A DNA stretch of 64,000 nt from CBDIDH01 sp965277595 (GTDB lineage Bacteria > Planctomycetota > Planctomycetia > Isosphaerales > Isosphaeraceae). Below the pieces are notes generated by a model. The model ran no database searches, had not been told where the DNA came from, and was given only the letters and a program-made list of their open reading frames with translations. Positions 1-9,541 of the stretch are shown here, in pieces (position 1 is the stretch's first letter; each line of letters opens with the position of its first letter). Both the position numbers and the translations under genes were made by a program. Location: contig CBDIDH010000002.1 in assembly GCA_965277595.1 (NCBI GenBank), forward strand, positions 744,001 to 808,000, written 5' to 3'.

Positions 1-640
1 CGTCTCATCCGTCGCGCCGGTGTCCACGAACTGAATGGCCGCGCCGGGCGTGACATTGATACCGGAGTCCGAGCCGGTGATGGCGGTGTTGACGGTATCG
101 GTCGCCGTGATCGAGTCAATCCCGGCCGTCTTGAGCAGGACGTTGAAGGTGCCCACACCGTTGGTCAGTGTGGCGTTGGCGGGCAAGACGGCCTGGCCGT
201 CGCTGCTGGTGATGGCGACCGTGCCATCGTAGCCCGTGGCGATGTTGCCGTACGGGTCTTCAGCGGTGACGGTGACGGTCTCGACACCGCCGGCCGTCTC
301 ATCCGTCGCGCCGGTGTCCACGAACTGGGTCGCTGCTGCGGGGGTAACAATATCGCTCGAATCCGAGCCCGTGAGGCCGGAGTTCACGGTGTCGGTCGCG
401 GTGATCGAGTCGGTCCCGGCCGTCTTGAGCATGACGGTGAAGGTGCCGACGCCGTTGGTCAGAGTCGCGTTGACAGGCAAGCTGGCCTGGCCGTCGGTGC
501 TGGTGAAATGGACGGTGCCGTTGTAGCCGGTGACGACGTTGCCGTCGGCGTCGAACGCGGTGACGGTGATGGTCCGCTCGCTTCCGGCGACGGCGCCGGT
601 GGGCGAAGCGGTGACGGTGAAGTAGGTCGCCGGCGCCTGG
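1..640 (-). repeat. Near-identical 294-bp (98-codon) tandem repeats inside the giant gene
   Basis: The 33 bases at 1-33 recur at 295-327, a period of 294 bp or 98 codons in the frame of the giant minus-strand gene. Each unit encodes one Big_1/filamin-like domain ending in a TLTNGVGTF...SITATDTV pattern. The DNA identity suggests recent duplication or gene conversion, and the array continues past the window edge. Confidence 0.8.
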
Positions 641-3600
641 GTGACGTTGACGATCACCGCGGAGCCCATCTCCCGGATCGAGGCGTTGTAGTTGTCGGCG
701 ATGTAGAGGTCGCCGTTGGCGTCGACGGCGAGGCCCTGGAGGTAGTAGAACCCGGCGGCGGACCCCGGCCCGCCGTCGCCCTTGCTCGAGCCGTACTCGA
801 AAGCGTCGTGGGAGCCGGCGACGGTCTGGATCTTGCCGTCGGTTGTGACCTCGCGGACGGTGCTGTCATCGTAATCGGCGATGAAGAGGTCACCGACGGC
901 ATTGAAGGCCAGGCCGATCGGGCCGTCGATCTCCGCGGCCGTGGCCGCTCCTCCGTCGCCGGTGTCGCCGCCGGTGCCGGTGCCTGCGACGTCGTGGATC
1001 ACTCCGTCGGGGGTGATCTCGCGGACCTTGCTGTTGCCGAAATCGGTGAAATAGACGTTCCCGTCGTAAACCGCCACCATATACGGATCATGAATCTGGG
1101 CGGCGGTGGCCTGGCCTCCGTCGCCGGTGTTGCCCGCCGTCCCGGTGCCTGCGACGTCGTGGATCACGCCGTCGGTGGTGACCTCACGGATCTCGTTGTT
1201 GTACGAGTCGGCGATGAACAGGTCGCCAGAGCCGTCGACGGCCACGCCCGTGGGCTCGTCCAGTCTGGCGGCGGTGGCCTGGCCGCCGTTGCCGGTCGAG
1301 CCGCCGGTGCCGGTGCCCGCGACGGTGGTGATGACGCCACCGGGCGTGATCTTGCGGACGGTGTTGTTCCCGTCGTCGGCGACGAACAGGTCGCCCGCGG
1401 AATCGATGGCCAGGCCGTAAGGCGCGTAGAGCCTGGCGGCGGTGGCCTGGCCGGAGTCGCCGGTGTTGCCCGCCGTCCCGGTGCCGGCGTAGGTCGAGAT
1501 GATCCCGGCGGGCGTGACCTTGCGGACGACGTGGGCGCCCGGATCGGCAATATACATGTTGCCGGCGGCGTCGAAGACGACGCCGCTCGGCAGGTTCAGC
1601 TCGGCGGCGGTGGCCTGGCCGCCGTTGCCGGTGGTGCCCTGGGTGCCGTTCCCGGCGAAGGTCTTGATCGTGTTCGCGCCGGTCAGGCCGGCGTAACCAC
1701 CGAGGTACTGCCCAGGAACTCCACTGTAAACGGCCGAGAACGAGTACGAACCGGCCGACAGCCGGTTGATGGTGTAGGTGGCCGCGCCATTGGAGACGTT
1801 GGAGGTGCCGAGCAGGGTCGAGCCTTGATAGAAGCTGACGGTCCCGCTGTTGGGGGTCGTCTGCCCGGTGATGGTCGCGGTGAGCGTGAGCGACTGGACG
1901 GTCGTCGGCGACGAGGCCGAGGTGGTGAGCGTCGTCGAGGTCGGATATCCGACGCTGATGCCGGTCTCCGAGCCGGTGATGCCGCTGCTGACCGTATCGG
2001 TCGCGGTGATCGACTGGGTGCCGGGAGACTCGAAAGTGACGAGGAAGGTAGCCACTCCGCTGGTGGCCGTCGGGTTGGAAGGAAGGACGGCACTGGAATC
2101 AGAGCTGGTGATCGCGAGCGTGCCGCCGTAGCCGGTGGCCACGTTGCCGTAAGCATCATGAGCCGTGGCCGTGACGACCTCGACCCCGCCGACACGATCG
2201 GGCACGGCTCCGGTGAGGGTCAATGACGCGGCCGAACCCGGCGTGACCTCGAGGCCGGTCTGGCTCCCGGTGATGGCGGGAGCGACGGTATCGGTCGCGG
2301 TGATCGACTGGCTGCCGGCGGTCTTGAGCGTGACGTCGAAGGTGCCAACGCCGTTGGTCAAGGTGGCGTCCGAGGGGATGACCGCCTGGGGGTCACTGCT
2401 GGTGATGTGCACCGTCCCTGCGTAGCCGGTGGCGACGTTGCCGTACTGATCGTAGGCGGTGACGCTTTCGGGCTCGACTCCACCCGCGACCTCGCCCGCC
2501 CCGTTGGAGACGGTGAAATACGTGACCGTGCTAGGCGTGACGGTGATGCCGGTCTCCGAGCCTGTGATGCCTGAGTTGTCGGTGTCGGTGGCCGTGACCG
2601 ACTGCGTCCCGGACGTCTTGAAGGTGACGCTGAAGGTGCCGACGCCGTTGGTCAGCGTGGCGTCGCCGCCGAGGACGGCCTGGCCGTCGGTGCTGGTCAG
2701 ATGGACGGTGCCCGTGTAGCCGGTGTCGGTGGTGTCGTCGAGGTTTTCGTCGGTGACGGTGATCGTCTCGGTCGAGCCGGCGGTGACGTTGCCGGAGATC
2801 CCGGTCACGCTGAAGTGAGTCGGAGGGACCGCAATGACGGTGACGGGCACGAAAGCGTCGACCTGGCGGATCACGTGGCTGCCGTACTCGCCGGCGATCA
2901 GGTCGCCGGTGGCGTCGAAGACCAGGCCGTAGGGGAGGTTGAGCGTGGCGGACGTAGCCGGGCCGCCGTCGCCGCTGGAGCCCGCCGTGCCGGTGCCGGC
3001 GACGGTGTGGATGATCGCGTCGGTCGTCACCTCGCGGACCACGTTGTTGCCGAAGTCGGCGATGAAGAGGTCGCCCGCGGCGTCCAAGGCTAACTGTTCG
3101 GGGGCGTCGAGCGTGGCGGATGTGGCCGCGCCGCCGTCGCCGGAGTAGCCCTGATCGCCGGTGCCGGCGACAGTGTGGATGATCCCGTCGGGTGTCACCT
3201 CACGGACCACGTTGTTCGTGGGGTCGGCGATGAACAGGTCGCCATGCGAATCCACGATCACGTTCGTCGGCTGGACCTCGGCGGACGTGGCCTGGCCGCC
3301 GTCGCCGCTATATCCCGCCGTGCCATCGCCGGCGACGGTGTACATGAACCCGTAGTATGTGATCTCGCGGATCGTATGGTCGCCGTTGTCGGCGACGAAC
3401 AGGTTCCCCTGGGCGTCGATCGATAAGCCCTCGGGATTGGTGAGCGTGGCGGCCGTGGCCGGGCCTTCGTCGCCGCTATAGCCAGACGTCCCGGTGCCGG
3501 CGATGGTGCTGATGACCCCGTCGGTGTTGACCTCGCGGATCACGTGGTTGCCGAAATCGGCGATGAAGACGTCGCCAGAGGCGTCCACCGCCAGGCCGGC

Positions 3601-5496
3601 CGGATTATTCAGCTCCGCCTGGGTCGCCTGGCCACCGTCGCCGGTATAGCCGGCGGTGCCGGTGCCGGCGATGGTAGAGATGACGCCGGCGGGAGTCACC
3701 TCGCGGACCACGTTGGCACCGAAGTCGGCGATGAACAGGTCGCCCTGGGAGTTGTAAGCCACGCTGTAGGGGCTACTCAGTTCGGCCGTAGTGGCCGGGC
3801 CGCCGTCGCCGCTGTAGCCTTCCGCTCCGGTCCCGGCGATGGTCTCGATCGTGCTGGTCGGCGTCAAGCCCGAGGCGCTCGCGAGGTAGTCGGTCTGGCC
3901 GCCGTAGGAGGCGGTGAGATCATGCTGGCCAACGGCAAGGTTCGAGACGGGCAAGGAGGCCGAGCCGTTGGCGAGGGTGGCAGTGCCGAGGGTGGTCGTG
4001 CCGTCCTTGAAGGTCACGGTGCCGCCGGAGATCGAGTCGGAGGCGGCGTCGGAGACCGTGACCGTGAGCGTCAGACTCTGGCCGGCCACGATCGAGGGGG
4101 CCGAGGCGGTGAGGACCGTGCTCGTCGGGTTCCCCGTCACGGGCAAGATGAGCGCGGGGACGACCTCGCGGATGACGTTATCGCTGAAGTCTTCGATGAA
4201 GAGATCGCCGCTGGAATCGGTCGTCACGTTGAATGCGGAGACCGAGGCAGAGGTCGCCGGACCGTCATCGCCGGTGTCGCCGGAAGTGCCGTTGCCCGCG
4301 TAGGTGTGAATGGTCCCGTCGGGTGTCACCTCGCGGACGCGATAGGAGGCGTCGGAGATGAAGATGTCGCCGGAGGAGTCAACAGCCACTCCATAAGGCG
4401 CGGCGAGCCTGGCGGAAGTGGCGGGCCCGCCGTCACCCGAGGAGCCATAGCTATTGTGCGTGCCGGCGATGGTGGTGATCACGCCGCCGGTCGACACCTT
4501 ACGGATGATTTCATTGCCATTGTCGACGATGTAGAGGTTGCCGGACGCGTCGACGGTGACGGTTGTGGGGTAGCTGAGCTCGGCCGCGGTGGCCTGGCCG
4601 CCATCGCCCGAGTAGCCGGACGTCCCGTTGCCGGCGACGTTGGTGATCACGCCCCCGGTCGTTACCTTGCGGATGGCACTATTGGAGGAGTCAACAATGT
4701 AGAGGTTGCCAGACGAGTCAACCGCCACGCCGGTGGGAGTGCCAATCTGGGCGGAGGTGGCCTGGCCGCCGTTGCCCGAATAGCCGTAGCTGCCGGTGCC
4801 GGCCACGGTGGAGATCACGCCGCCGGTCGACACCTTGCGGACAGCGTAATTACCGCCGTCGGCGATGTAGAGGTTGCCGGACGAGTCGATCGCCACGCTC
4901 CTGGGGCTGTTGAGCCTGGCCGCGGTGGCCTGGCCGCCGTTGCCCGAGTAGCCGGCGCTACCGTTGCCGGCGACGACGGTCGTGACACCGCCGGGCGTCA
5001 CCTTGACGACCTCGTTGTTCGTCTCCTCGACGATATAGAGGTCGCCCGCGGAATCGATGGCAACGTCGGCCGGATGAGATGCGGCCAGGACGGTCTGGAT
5101 GTACCCGGAGTTCGATGTGCTGGGCGAGTCGCTCCCCGTCCCGCCGTAGTCGGCCATCAATTGATGCTGGCCGACGGCGAGGCTGGAGATCGCCAGGGTG
5201 GCCGTCCCGTTCGTCACCGTGCCGGTGCCGATGGTCGAGGAGCCGTCAGTGAAAGTGACGATGCCGCCAGTCACCGGATCGCCATCCGAGACGGTCGCGG
5301 TGAGCGTCAGCGTCTGGCCTTGCAGAAGTGTCGCCGCCGAGGCCGAGAGCACTGTTGTCGTCGGGCTCAAGCTGAGGAGTTGGCGACTTTCCATAACCTC
5401 CAGGCTGAACTGGGCGAGCGCCCGCCTTGAGGCCCGACGGGCCCGTTCAAGCTTGACTGCACCGGCATTCCTATTCGGCCGCTTTGGCAACATCAT
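1..5496 (-). CDS. Giant exported NHL-propeller / Ig-like repeat protein (3' end outside window)
   Basis: An open reading frame of 1832 codons runs on the minus strand from ATG at 5496 to the window edge; I checked the frame at several points. An AAGGA ribosome site lies about 8 nt upstream. The N-terminus is basic and carries LEVMESRQLLS (residues about 32-42), the planctomycete LEPR-type export motif. Then come: one Ig-like (Big_3_5 type) domain (about 45-128), six NHL units (about 130-450), an Ig-like domain (455-533), six NHL units (546-880), three Big_1/filamin-like repeats (885-1182), an Ig-like domain (1184-1270), six NHL units (1270-1614), then further 98-residue Big-type repeats into the edge. 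Each NHL unit is about 56 residues with a DSSGNLYIAD core and a GYSGDGGQAT loop. NHL propellers usually have six blades, so this predicts three complete propellers. Likely a cell-surface or secreted adhesin or scaffold; ligand unknown. Confidence 0.9.
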   Translation of the reverse strand, partial: MMLPKRPNRNAGAVKLERARRASRRALAQFSLEVMESRQLLSLSPTTTVLSASAATLLQGQTLTLTATVSDGDPVTGGIVTFTDGSSTIGTGTVTNGTATLAISSLAVGQHQLMADYGGTGSDSPSTSNSGYIQTVLAASHPADVAIDSAGDLYIVEETNNEVVKVTPGGVTTVVAGNGSAGYSGNGGQATAARLNSPRSVAIDSSGNLYIADGGNYAVRKVSTGGVISTVAGTGSYGYSGNGGQATSAQIGTPTGVAVDSSGNLYIVDSSNSAIRKVTTGGVITNVAGNGTSGYSGDGGQATAAELSYPTTVTVDASGNLYIVDNGNEIIRKVSTGGVITTIAGTHNSYGSSGDGGPATSARLAAPYGVAVDSSGDIFISDASYRVREVTPDGTIHTYAGNGTSGDTGDDGPATSASVSAFNVTTDSSGDLFIEDFSDNVIREVVPALILPVTGNPTSTVLTASAPSIVAGQSLTLTVTVSDAASDSISGGTVTFKDGTTTLGTATLANGSASLPVSNLAVGQHDLTASYGGQTDYLASASGLTPTSTIETIAGTGAEGYSGDGGPATTAELSSPYSVAYNSQGDLFIADFGANVVREVTPAGVISTIAGTGTAGYTGDGGQATQAELNNPAGLAVDASGDVFIADFGNHVIREVNTDGVISTIAGTGTSGYSGDEGPATAATLTNPEGLSIDAQGNLFVADNGDHTIREITYYGFMYTVAGDGTAGYSGDGGQATSAEVQPTNVIVDSHGDLFIADPTNNVVREVTPDGIIHTVAGTGDQGYSGDGGAATSATLDAPEQLALDAAGDLFIADFGNNVVREVTTDAIIHTVAGTGTAGSSGDGGPATSATLNLPYGLVFDATGDLIAGEYGSHVIRQVDAFVPVTVIAVPPTHFSVTGISGNVTAGSTETITVTDENLDDTTDTGYTGTVHLTSTDGQAVLGGDATLTNGVGTFSVTFKTSGTQSVTATDTDNSGITGSETGITVTPSTVTYFTVSNGAGEVAGGVEPESVTAYDQYGNVATGYAGTVHITSSDPQAVIPSDATLTNGVGTFDVTLKTAGSQSITATDTVAPAITGSQTGLEVTPGSAASLTLTGAVPDRVGGVEVVTATAHDAYGNVATGYGGTLAITSSDSSAVLPSNPTATSGVATFLVTFESPGTQSITATDTVSSGITGSETGISVGYPTSTTLTTSASSPTTVQSLTLTATITGQTTPNSGTVSFYQGSTLLGTSNVSNGAATYTINRLSAGSYSFSAVYSGVPGQYLGGYAGLTGANTIKTFAGNGTQGTTGNGGQATAAELNLPSGVVFDAAGNMYIADPGAHVVRKVTPAGIISTYAGTGTAGNTGDSGQATAARLYAPYGLAIDSAGDLFVADDGNNTVRKITPGGVITTVAGTGTGGSTGNGGQATAARLDEPTGVAVDGSGDLFIADSYNNEIREVTTDGVIHDVAGTGTAGNTGDGGQATAAQIHDPYMVAVYDGNVYFTDFGNSKVREITPDGVIHDVAGTGTGGDTGDGGAATAAEIDGPIGLAFNAVGDLFIADYDDSTVREVTTDGKIQTVAGSHDAFEYGSSKGDGGPGSAAGFYYLQGLAVDANGDLYIADNYNASIREMGSAVIVNVTQAPATYFTVTASPTGAVAGSERTITVTAFDADGNVVTGYNGTVHFTSTDGQASLPVNATLTNGVGTFTVMLKTAGTDSITATDTVNSGLTGSDSSDIVTPAAATQFVDTGATDETAGGVETVTVTAEDPYGNIATGYDGTVAITSSDGQAVLPANATLTNGVGTFNVLLKTAGIDSITATDTVNTAITGSDSGINVTPGAAIQFVDTGATDET

Positions 5497-5848
5497 GCGG
5501 GTCATCCTTAGGATGGTGATCTCGATGCGAGGCTTGGTTGGCGGACGACGATCCAGGGCTCAAAGCCGTGCCCGGCACAAGAGTCATATCGACTGACTCT
5601 CGACGGGACGGCGACCTGGGGTATGAGCGATGAGAGGACTATAGAATACGGGGTGGCAGATATCGTCAATCGAACAAAAAAAAGTGGACAACCCAGCGAA
5701 TGTTGGACCGCACTGCGAGCGTTTGGATTCGGTTAGTTCATTCCTGTTTCGTAAGGTGGTCGCCGCGGAGATCACGTCGTAGGTTGCTCTGAAACGCCGG
5801 TTTCCACACAGGCGATCGCCGTTCTTCGAAACGGGGAGGAGACCGACC
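5497..5848. other. Divergent intergenic region, no gene seen
   Basis: 352 bp lie between the divergent starts of the giant repeat protein and the TPR gene. It is less GC-rich than its surroundings, as expected for promoters in both directions. No RNA gene or clear operator was recognised. Confidence 0.5.
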
Positions 5849-6643
5849 ATGTCGACAGTCGAACATATGATCGTTCAAGAAAGGAAGATTCATCAGTCGG
5901 GCGACTTCGCGGGAGCCGAGCGGGAATATCGCCGGGTCCTCATCGACGACTCAAGCACGGCCGAGGTCTGGTATCTCCTCGGGCGCGCTTGCCAGTCGCT
6001 CGGCAAGCTGGACCAGGCCATGGCCAGCTATCAGCGGTCGCTCTCGCTCTGGCCTGCCCTGGCCGAGGCCCACTCCAATCTCGGGATCGTCCTGGGCGGG
6101 TTCGGTCGAGTCGACGAGGCGATCGCATGCTATCGCGAGGCGATCCGGCTCCGGCCCGACTACGCGGAGGCCCACAATAACCTGGGCAATGCCCTCGATC
6201 GCGTGGGTCGGGGCCGCGACGCGGTCGATTCCCTCCGGCGCGCGATCCGGCTCAGACCCGATTTTGTCGAGGCCCACAACAACCTGGGCGTTGCCTTGAA
6301 GGGCCTCAGGGCCTGGGACCAGGCCGTGGCCTGTCTCCGCGAGGCGATCCGCCTCAAGGCTGACTTCGCCGAAGCCCACGGCAACCTGGCGATCGCCCTG
6401 GGCAAACTTTGCAAGGAAGACGAGGCGATGCTCAGCTTTCAGCGGGCCCTGGCCTTGAAGCCCGATCTCGTCCCCGCGCTCTGCGGCCGAGGGCAACTGG
6501 TCGCCAATCGCGGCAATCTCGACGACGCCGAGGTGATCTACCGGGAAGCCCTCCAGATCCGGCCCGACTCCAACGAATTGTGGAGCAACTACGGGTTCGT
6601 CCTCGCCGAACAAGGACGGCTCAGCGAGGGGTTCGACGCTTAA
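5849..6643 (+). pseudogene. TPR-repeat protein truncated by an IS630 insertion
   Basis: 264 codons encoding tandem tetratricopeptide repeats: about six 34-residue units from residue 39 to 242, with the usual alternation of AEAHNNLG and A..CYREAIRLRPD patterns, then a partial unit ending LSEGFDA. GGAGGAG stands about 8 nt before ATG 5849. The stop codon TAA is formed by the TA target dinucleotide plus the first base of the IS630 element, so the gene originally ran on. In related planctomycete proteins this type of array often continues into a glycosyltransferase-like or further TPR region. The missing 3' part was not found on the far side of the IS pile. Function, if any, of the truncated product is unknown. 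Confidence 0.85.
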
Positions 6644-7861
6644 TGGTTCATCCGGCAGGTGATTTGCAGGTGCATGGAGGCAACCGCTTGGGAGTTGCAC
6701 CATGGCCGCCCGCGTCTATCTGCGTCCCATGACCCCCGAAGAAGACAAGGCGATCGCCGCCCTCATCCAGTCGCGTACCGCCCCGGTTCGATCGGTCGAA
6801 CGCGCTCGGATCATCCAGGCCGCCGCCAAGGGGCAGTCCGCTCCCGTCATCGCAGCGGAGCAGGGATGCTCGCGGCCCACCGTCTATGCCTGGATCCGCC
6901 GTTTCAACGATCACGGCCTCGCGGGCCTCGAAGAACTCCGCCGCTCCGGCCGGCCACCGACCTACTCCGCCGAGCAGCGGGCCGAGGTCATCGCCACCGC
7001 CTTGACCGACCCGCAGTCGCTGGGCCTTCCCTTCGCCTGCTGGACGATGGACCGCCTCCAGGTGTACCTCGGCGAGCAGAAGGCCCTGGCCATGAAGCGG
7101 AGTCGCATCAGCGAGATCCTCGTCGAGGAGGGCCTTCGCTGGCGCCAACAGGAGACGTGGTTCGGCGAGCGGGTTGATCCCGACTTCGCCGAAAAAAGGG
7201 GGTCATCACCGAACTCTACACGGCCCCGCCCGACGGCTCGGTAGTCGTCTGCCTGGACGAGATGGGGCCGGAGTCGGCCAAGAGCTTCCGTGGGTCGCGA
7301 CTGGTTCATGCCGATCCCGGCACGGACGAGCGGGGGCAACCCAAGCCCGCCGGGCGGGCCAGGCAGGAGGCGGACTACGGTCGGCGGGGCAAGGGCTACA
7401 TCTTTGGGGCATTCCGTCCCGCGACGGGTGAGGTGTTCACGGCCCCCTACGGTGGCCGGACCACGGCCAGCTGGGTGGACTTCCTGGAGAAAGCCGACGC
7501 CTGGCTGCCCGCGGAGTGCGAGCGGGTCTACGCGGTGGTCGACAACCTGAACGCGCACCGTGCCCCCGATGTGCTGCTGTTCAGCCTGGCTCATCCGCGT
7601 TGGGAGTTCGTGTTCCAGCCGAAGTACGCGGCGTATCTCAACCTGATCGAGCCGTGGTGGAAGGTGCCGCGGTCGCTGGCGTTGAAGGGTCGGCGGTTCG
7701 AGACATGGGAGGAGATCGTCCAGGCGGTCGCGGCGGCGACGGCCTACTGGAACAAGCATCGTCATCCGTTCGTGTGGGGGCGGCGACGACGTCATCGGGC
7801 TCGCCGTCAGCCGGGAATCGCCGCCGTGCCAGGAATCAGGGCAATTGCCGGATGAACCACT
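6643..7861 (+). mobile_element. IS630-family element, copy 1 of a tandem pair
   Basis: 1219 bp bounded by TGGTTCATCCGGCA and its reverse complement, with TA at 6641-6642 and TA at 7862-7863, the target duplication typical of IS630/Tc1-like elements. It contains one transposase gene in two frames. It repeats with a period of 1221 bp, so the following copy shares the TA between them. The first base of the left end (A) differs from copy 2 (G). Confidence 0.9.
6702..7855 (+). CDS. IS630-family transposase (two ORFs, probable -1 frameshift)
   Basis: The upstream ORF (6702-7244) encodes a helix-turn-helix region (AAEQGCSRPTVYAWIRRF, about residues 51-68) and linker. The catalytic part is in the -1 frame from about 7198 to 7855. 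A run of six A followed by five G at 7192-7202 is a classic slippery site; slipping back one base gives an uninterrupted protein of about 384 residues that continues as ELYTAPPDGSVVVCLDEMG. The DDE triad is visible: D in VCLDEMG, D in VVDNLNAH, E in NLIEPWW. ORF2 alone has an ATG at 7262, but that would lack the first catalytic Asp. The frame arrangement is shared with copy 2, so it is the natural architecture rather than a fresh mutation. Confidence 0.9.
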
Positions 7862-7863
7862 TA

Positions 7864-9082
7864 GTGGTTCATCCGGCAGGTGATTTGCAGGTGCATGGAG
7901 GCAACCGCTTGGGAGTTGCACCATGGCCGCCCGCGTCTATCTGCGTCCCATGACCCCCGAAGAAGACAAGGCGATCGCCGCCCTCATCCAGTCGCGTACC
8001 GCCCCGGTTCGATCGGTCGAACGCGCTCGGATCATCCAGGCCGCCGCCAAGGGGCAGTCCGCTCCCGTCATCGCAGCGGAGCAGGGATGCTCGCGGCCCA
8101 CCGTCTATGCCTGGATCCGCCGTTTCAACGATCACGGCCTCGCGGGCCTCGAAGAACTCCGCCGCTCCGGCCGGCCACCGACCTACTCCGCCGAGCAGCG
8201 GGCCGAGGTCATCGCCACCGCCTTGACCGACCCGCAGTCGCTGGGCCTTCCCTTCGCCTGCTGGACGATGGACCGCCTCCAGGTGTACCTCGGCGAGCAG
8301 AAGGCCCTGGCCATGAAGCGGAGTCGCATCAGCGAGATCCTCGTCGAGGAGGGCCTTCGCTGGCGCCAACAGGAGACGTGGTTCGGCGAGCGGGTTGATC
8401 CCGACTTCGCCGAAAAAAGGGGGTCATCACCGAACTCTACACGGCCCCGCCCGACGGCTCGGTAGTCGTCTGCCTGGACGAGATGGGGCCGGAGTCGGCC
8501 AAGAGCTTCCGTGGGTCGCGACTGGTTCATGCCGATCCCGGCACGGACGAGCGGGGGCAACCCAAGCCCGCCGGGCGGGCCAGGCAGGAGGCGGACTACG
8601 GTCGGCGGGGCAAGGGCTACATCTTTGGGGCATTCCGTCCCGCGACGGGTGAGGTGTTCACGGCCCCCTACGGTGGCCGGACCACGGCCAGCTGGGTGGA
8701 CTTCCTGGAGAAAGCCGACGCCTGGCTGCCCGCGGAGTGCGAGCGGGTCTACGCGGTGGTCGACAACCTGAACGCGCACCGTGCCCCCGATGTGCTGCTG
8801 TTCAGCCTGGCTCATCCGCGTTGGGAGTTCGTGTTCCAGCCGAAGTACGCGGCGTATCTCAACCTGATCGAGCCGTGGTGGAAGGTGCTGCGGTCGCTGG
8901 CGTTGAAGGGTCGGCGGTTCGAGACATGGGAGGAGATCGTCCAGGCGGTCGCGGCGGCGACGGCCTACTGGAACAAGCATCGTCATCCGTTCGTGTGGGG
9001 GCGGCGGCGACGTCATCGGGCTCGCCGTCAGCCGGGAATCGCCGCCGTGCCAGGAATCAGGGCAATTGCCGGATGAACCACT
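7864..9082 (+). mobile_element. IS630-family element, copy 2 of a tandem pair
   Basis: 1219 bp, almost identical to copy 1, starting GTGGTTCATCC and ending with its inverted repeat, flanked by TA at 7862-7863 and 9083-9084. The two copies abut head to tail around one shared TA. Only about three base differences were seen: the first base, one in the transposase codon for Pro/Leu near 8888, and one near 9006. Confidence 0.9.
7923..9076 (+). CDS. IS630-family transposase, second copy
   Basis: Same two-frame structure as the first copy: HTH ORF 7923-8465, catalytic ORF in the -1 frame to 9076, and the six-A/five-G slippery run at about 8413-8423. The only coding differences noticed are a Leu where copy 1 has Pro just after the EPWWKV motif, and a neutral change in the Arg-rich C-terminus. 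Leu at that site is the more plausible ancestral state, because Pro so close to the catalytic Glu could weaken copy 1. This is an inference, not a test. Confidence 0.9.
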
Positions 9083-9084
9083 TA

Positions 9085-9541
9085 GGAACGGGACGTAATT
9101 AACTTCCCGATTTCACATTGGCTCGGGTACCGCGCGATAGTTCCATTTGGGAAGAACTTTGTCGAAGACGATCTTCATGTTCTTCTTGAAGCCCGCGGCA
9201 TACTTCCGGCCGGTCTTGTAGATCTTGCCGAGAAGGCCGACTTTCACCTTCAGTCCCGTCGTTGTTTCGGCCTTGGCCATGTAGTACTGGACGGTCTTCA
9301 GCGTGTGGAAGATCACGCCGCGACACGCCCGGGTCAAATGCGGAAACAACCGGTGTTCAATCGGATTGTACTTCGAGCAGTACGGTGGGTAATGCGCCAC
9401 GCGAATCTCGATCCCCAGTCGGTTCGATAGTTTCTGGAGGTCCTCTTTGAATAAATACATTGTTGCGCTATTACTGCCACCACCATCGCGCAATACCAGC
9501 AGGTTCTTGGCCCGGGGATAGTCGATCCGGCCTTCTTGGTC
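9085..9541 (-). pseudogene. ISAzo13-family transposase remnant (C-terminal part and right end)
   Basis: Minus-strand coding remnant (stop at 9113) whose authentic sequence starts at about 9541, where the IS66 end begins. It holds the conserved block DGGGSNS, then the PPYCSKYNPIEH motif with the catalytic Glu and the RACRG region, matching the C-terminal third of ISAzo13 transposases such as the intact one at 61351. The longer frame up to 9658 continues into IS66 sequence and is artificial. GGAACGGGACGTAATTAACTT at 9085 resembles the terminal repeat of the intact ISAzo13 element and is probably this element's right end, abutting the TTA at the edge of IS630 copy 2. The 5' two-thirds are missing. 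Confidence 0.75.

Noticed and set aside
508..5430. Long plus-strand open frames (up to 628 codons) in the first 5.5 kb
   Set aside because: They are Gly/Asp/Arg/Val-rich translations antisense to the NHL/Ig-like minus-strand gene, without any recognisable family. The minus-strand frame gives clear repeat domains.
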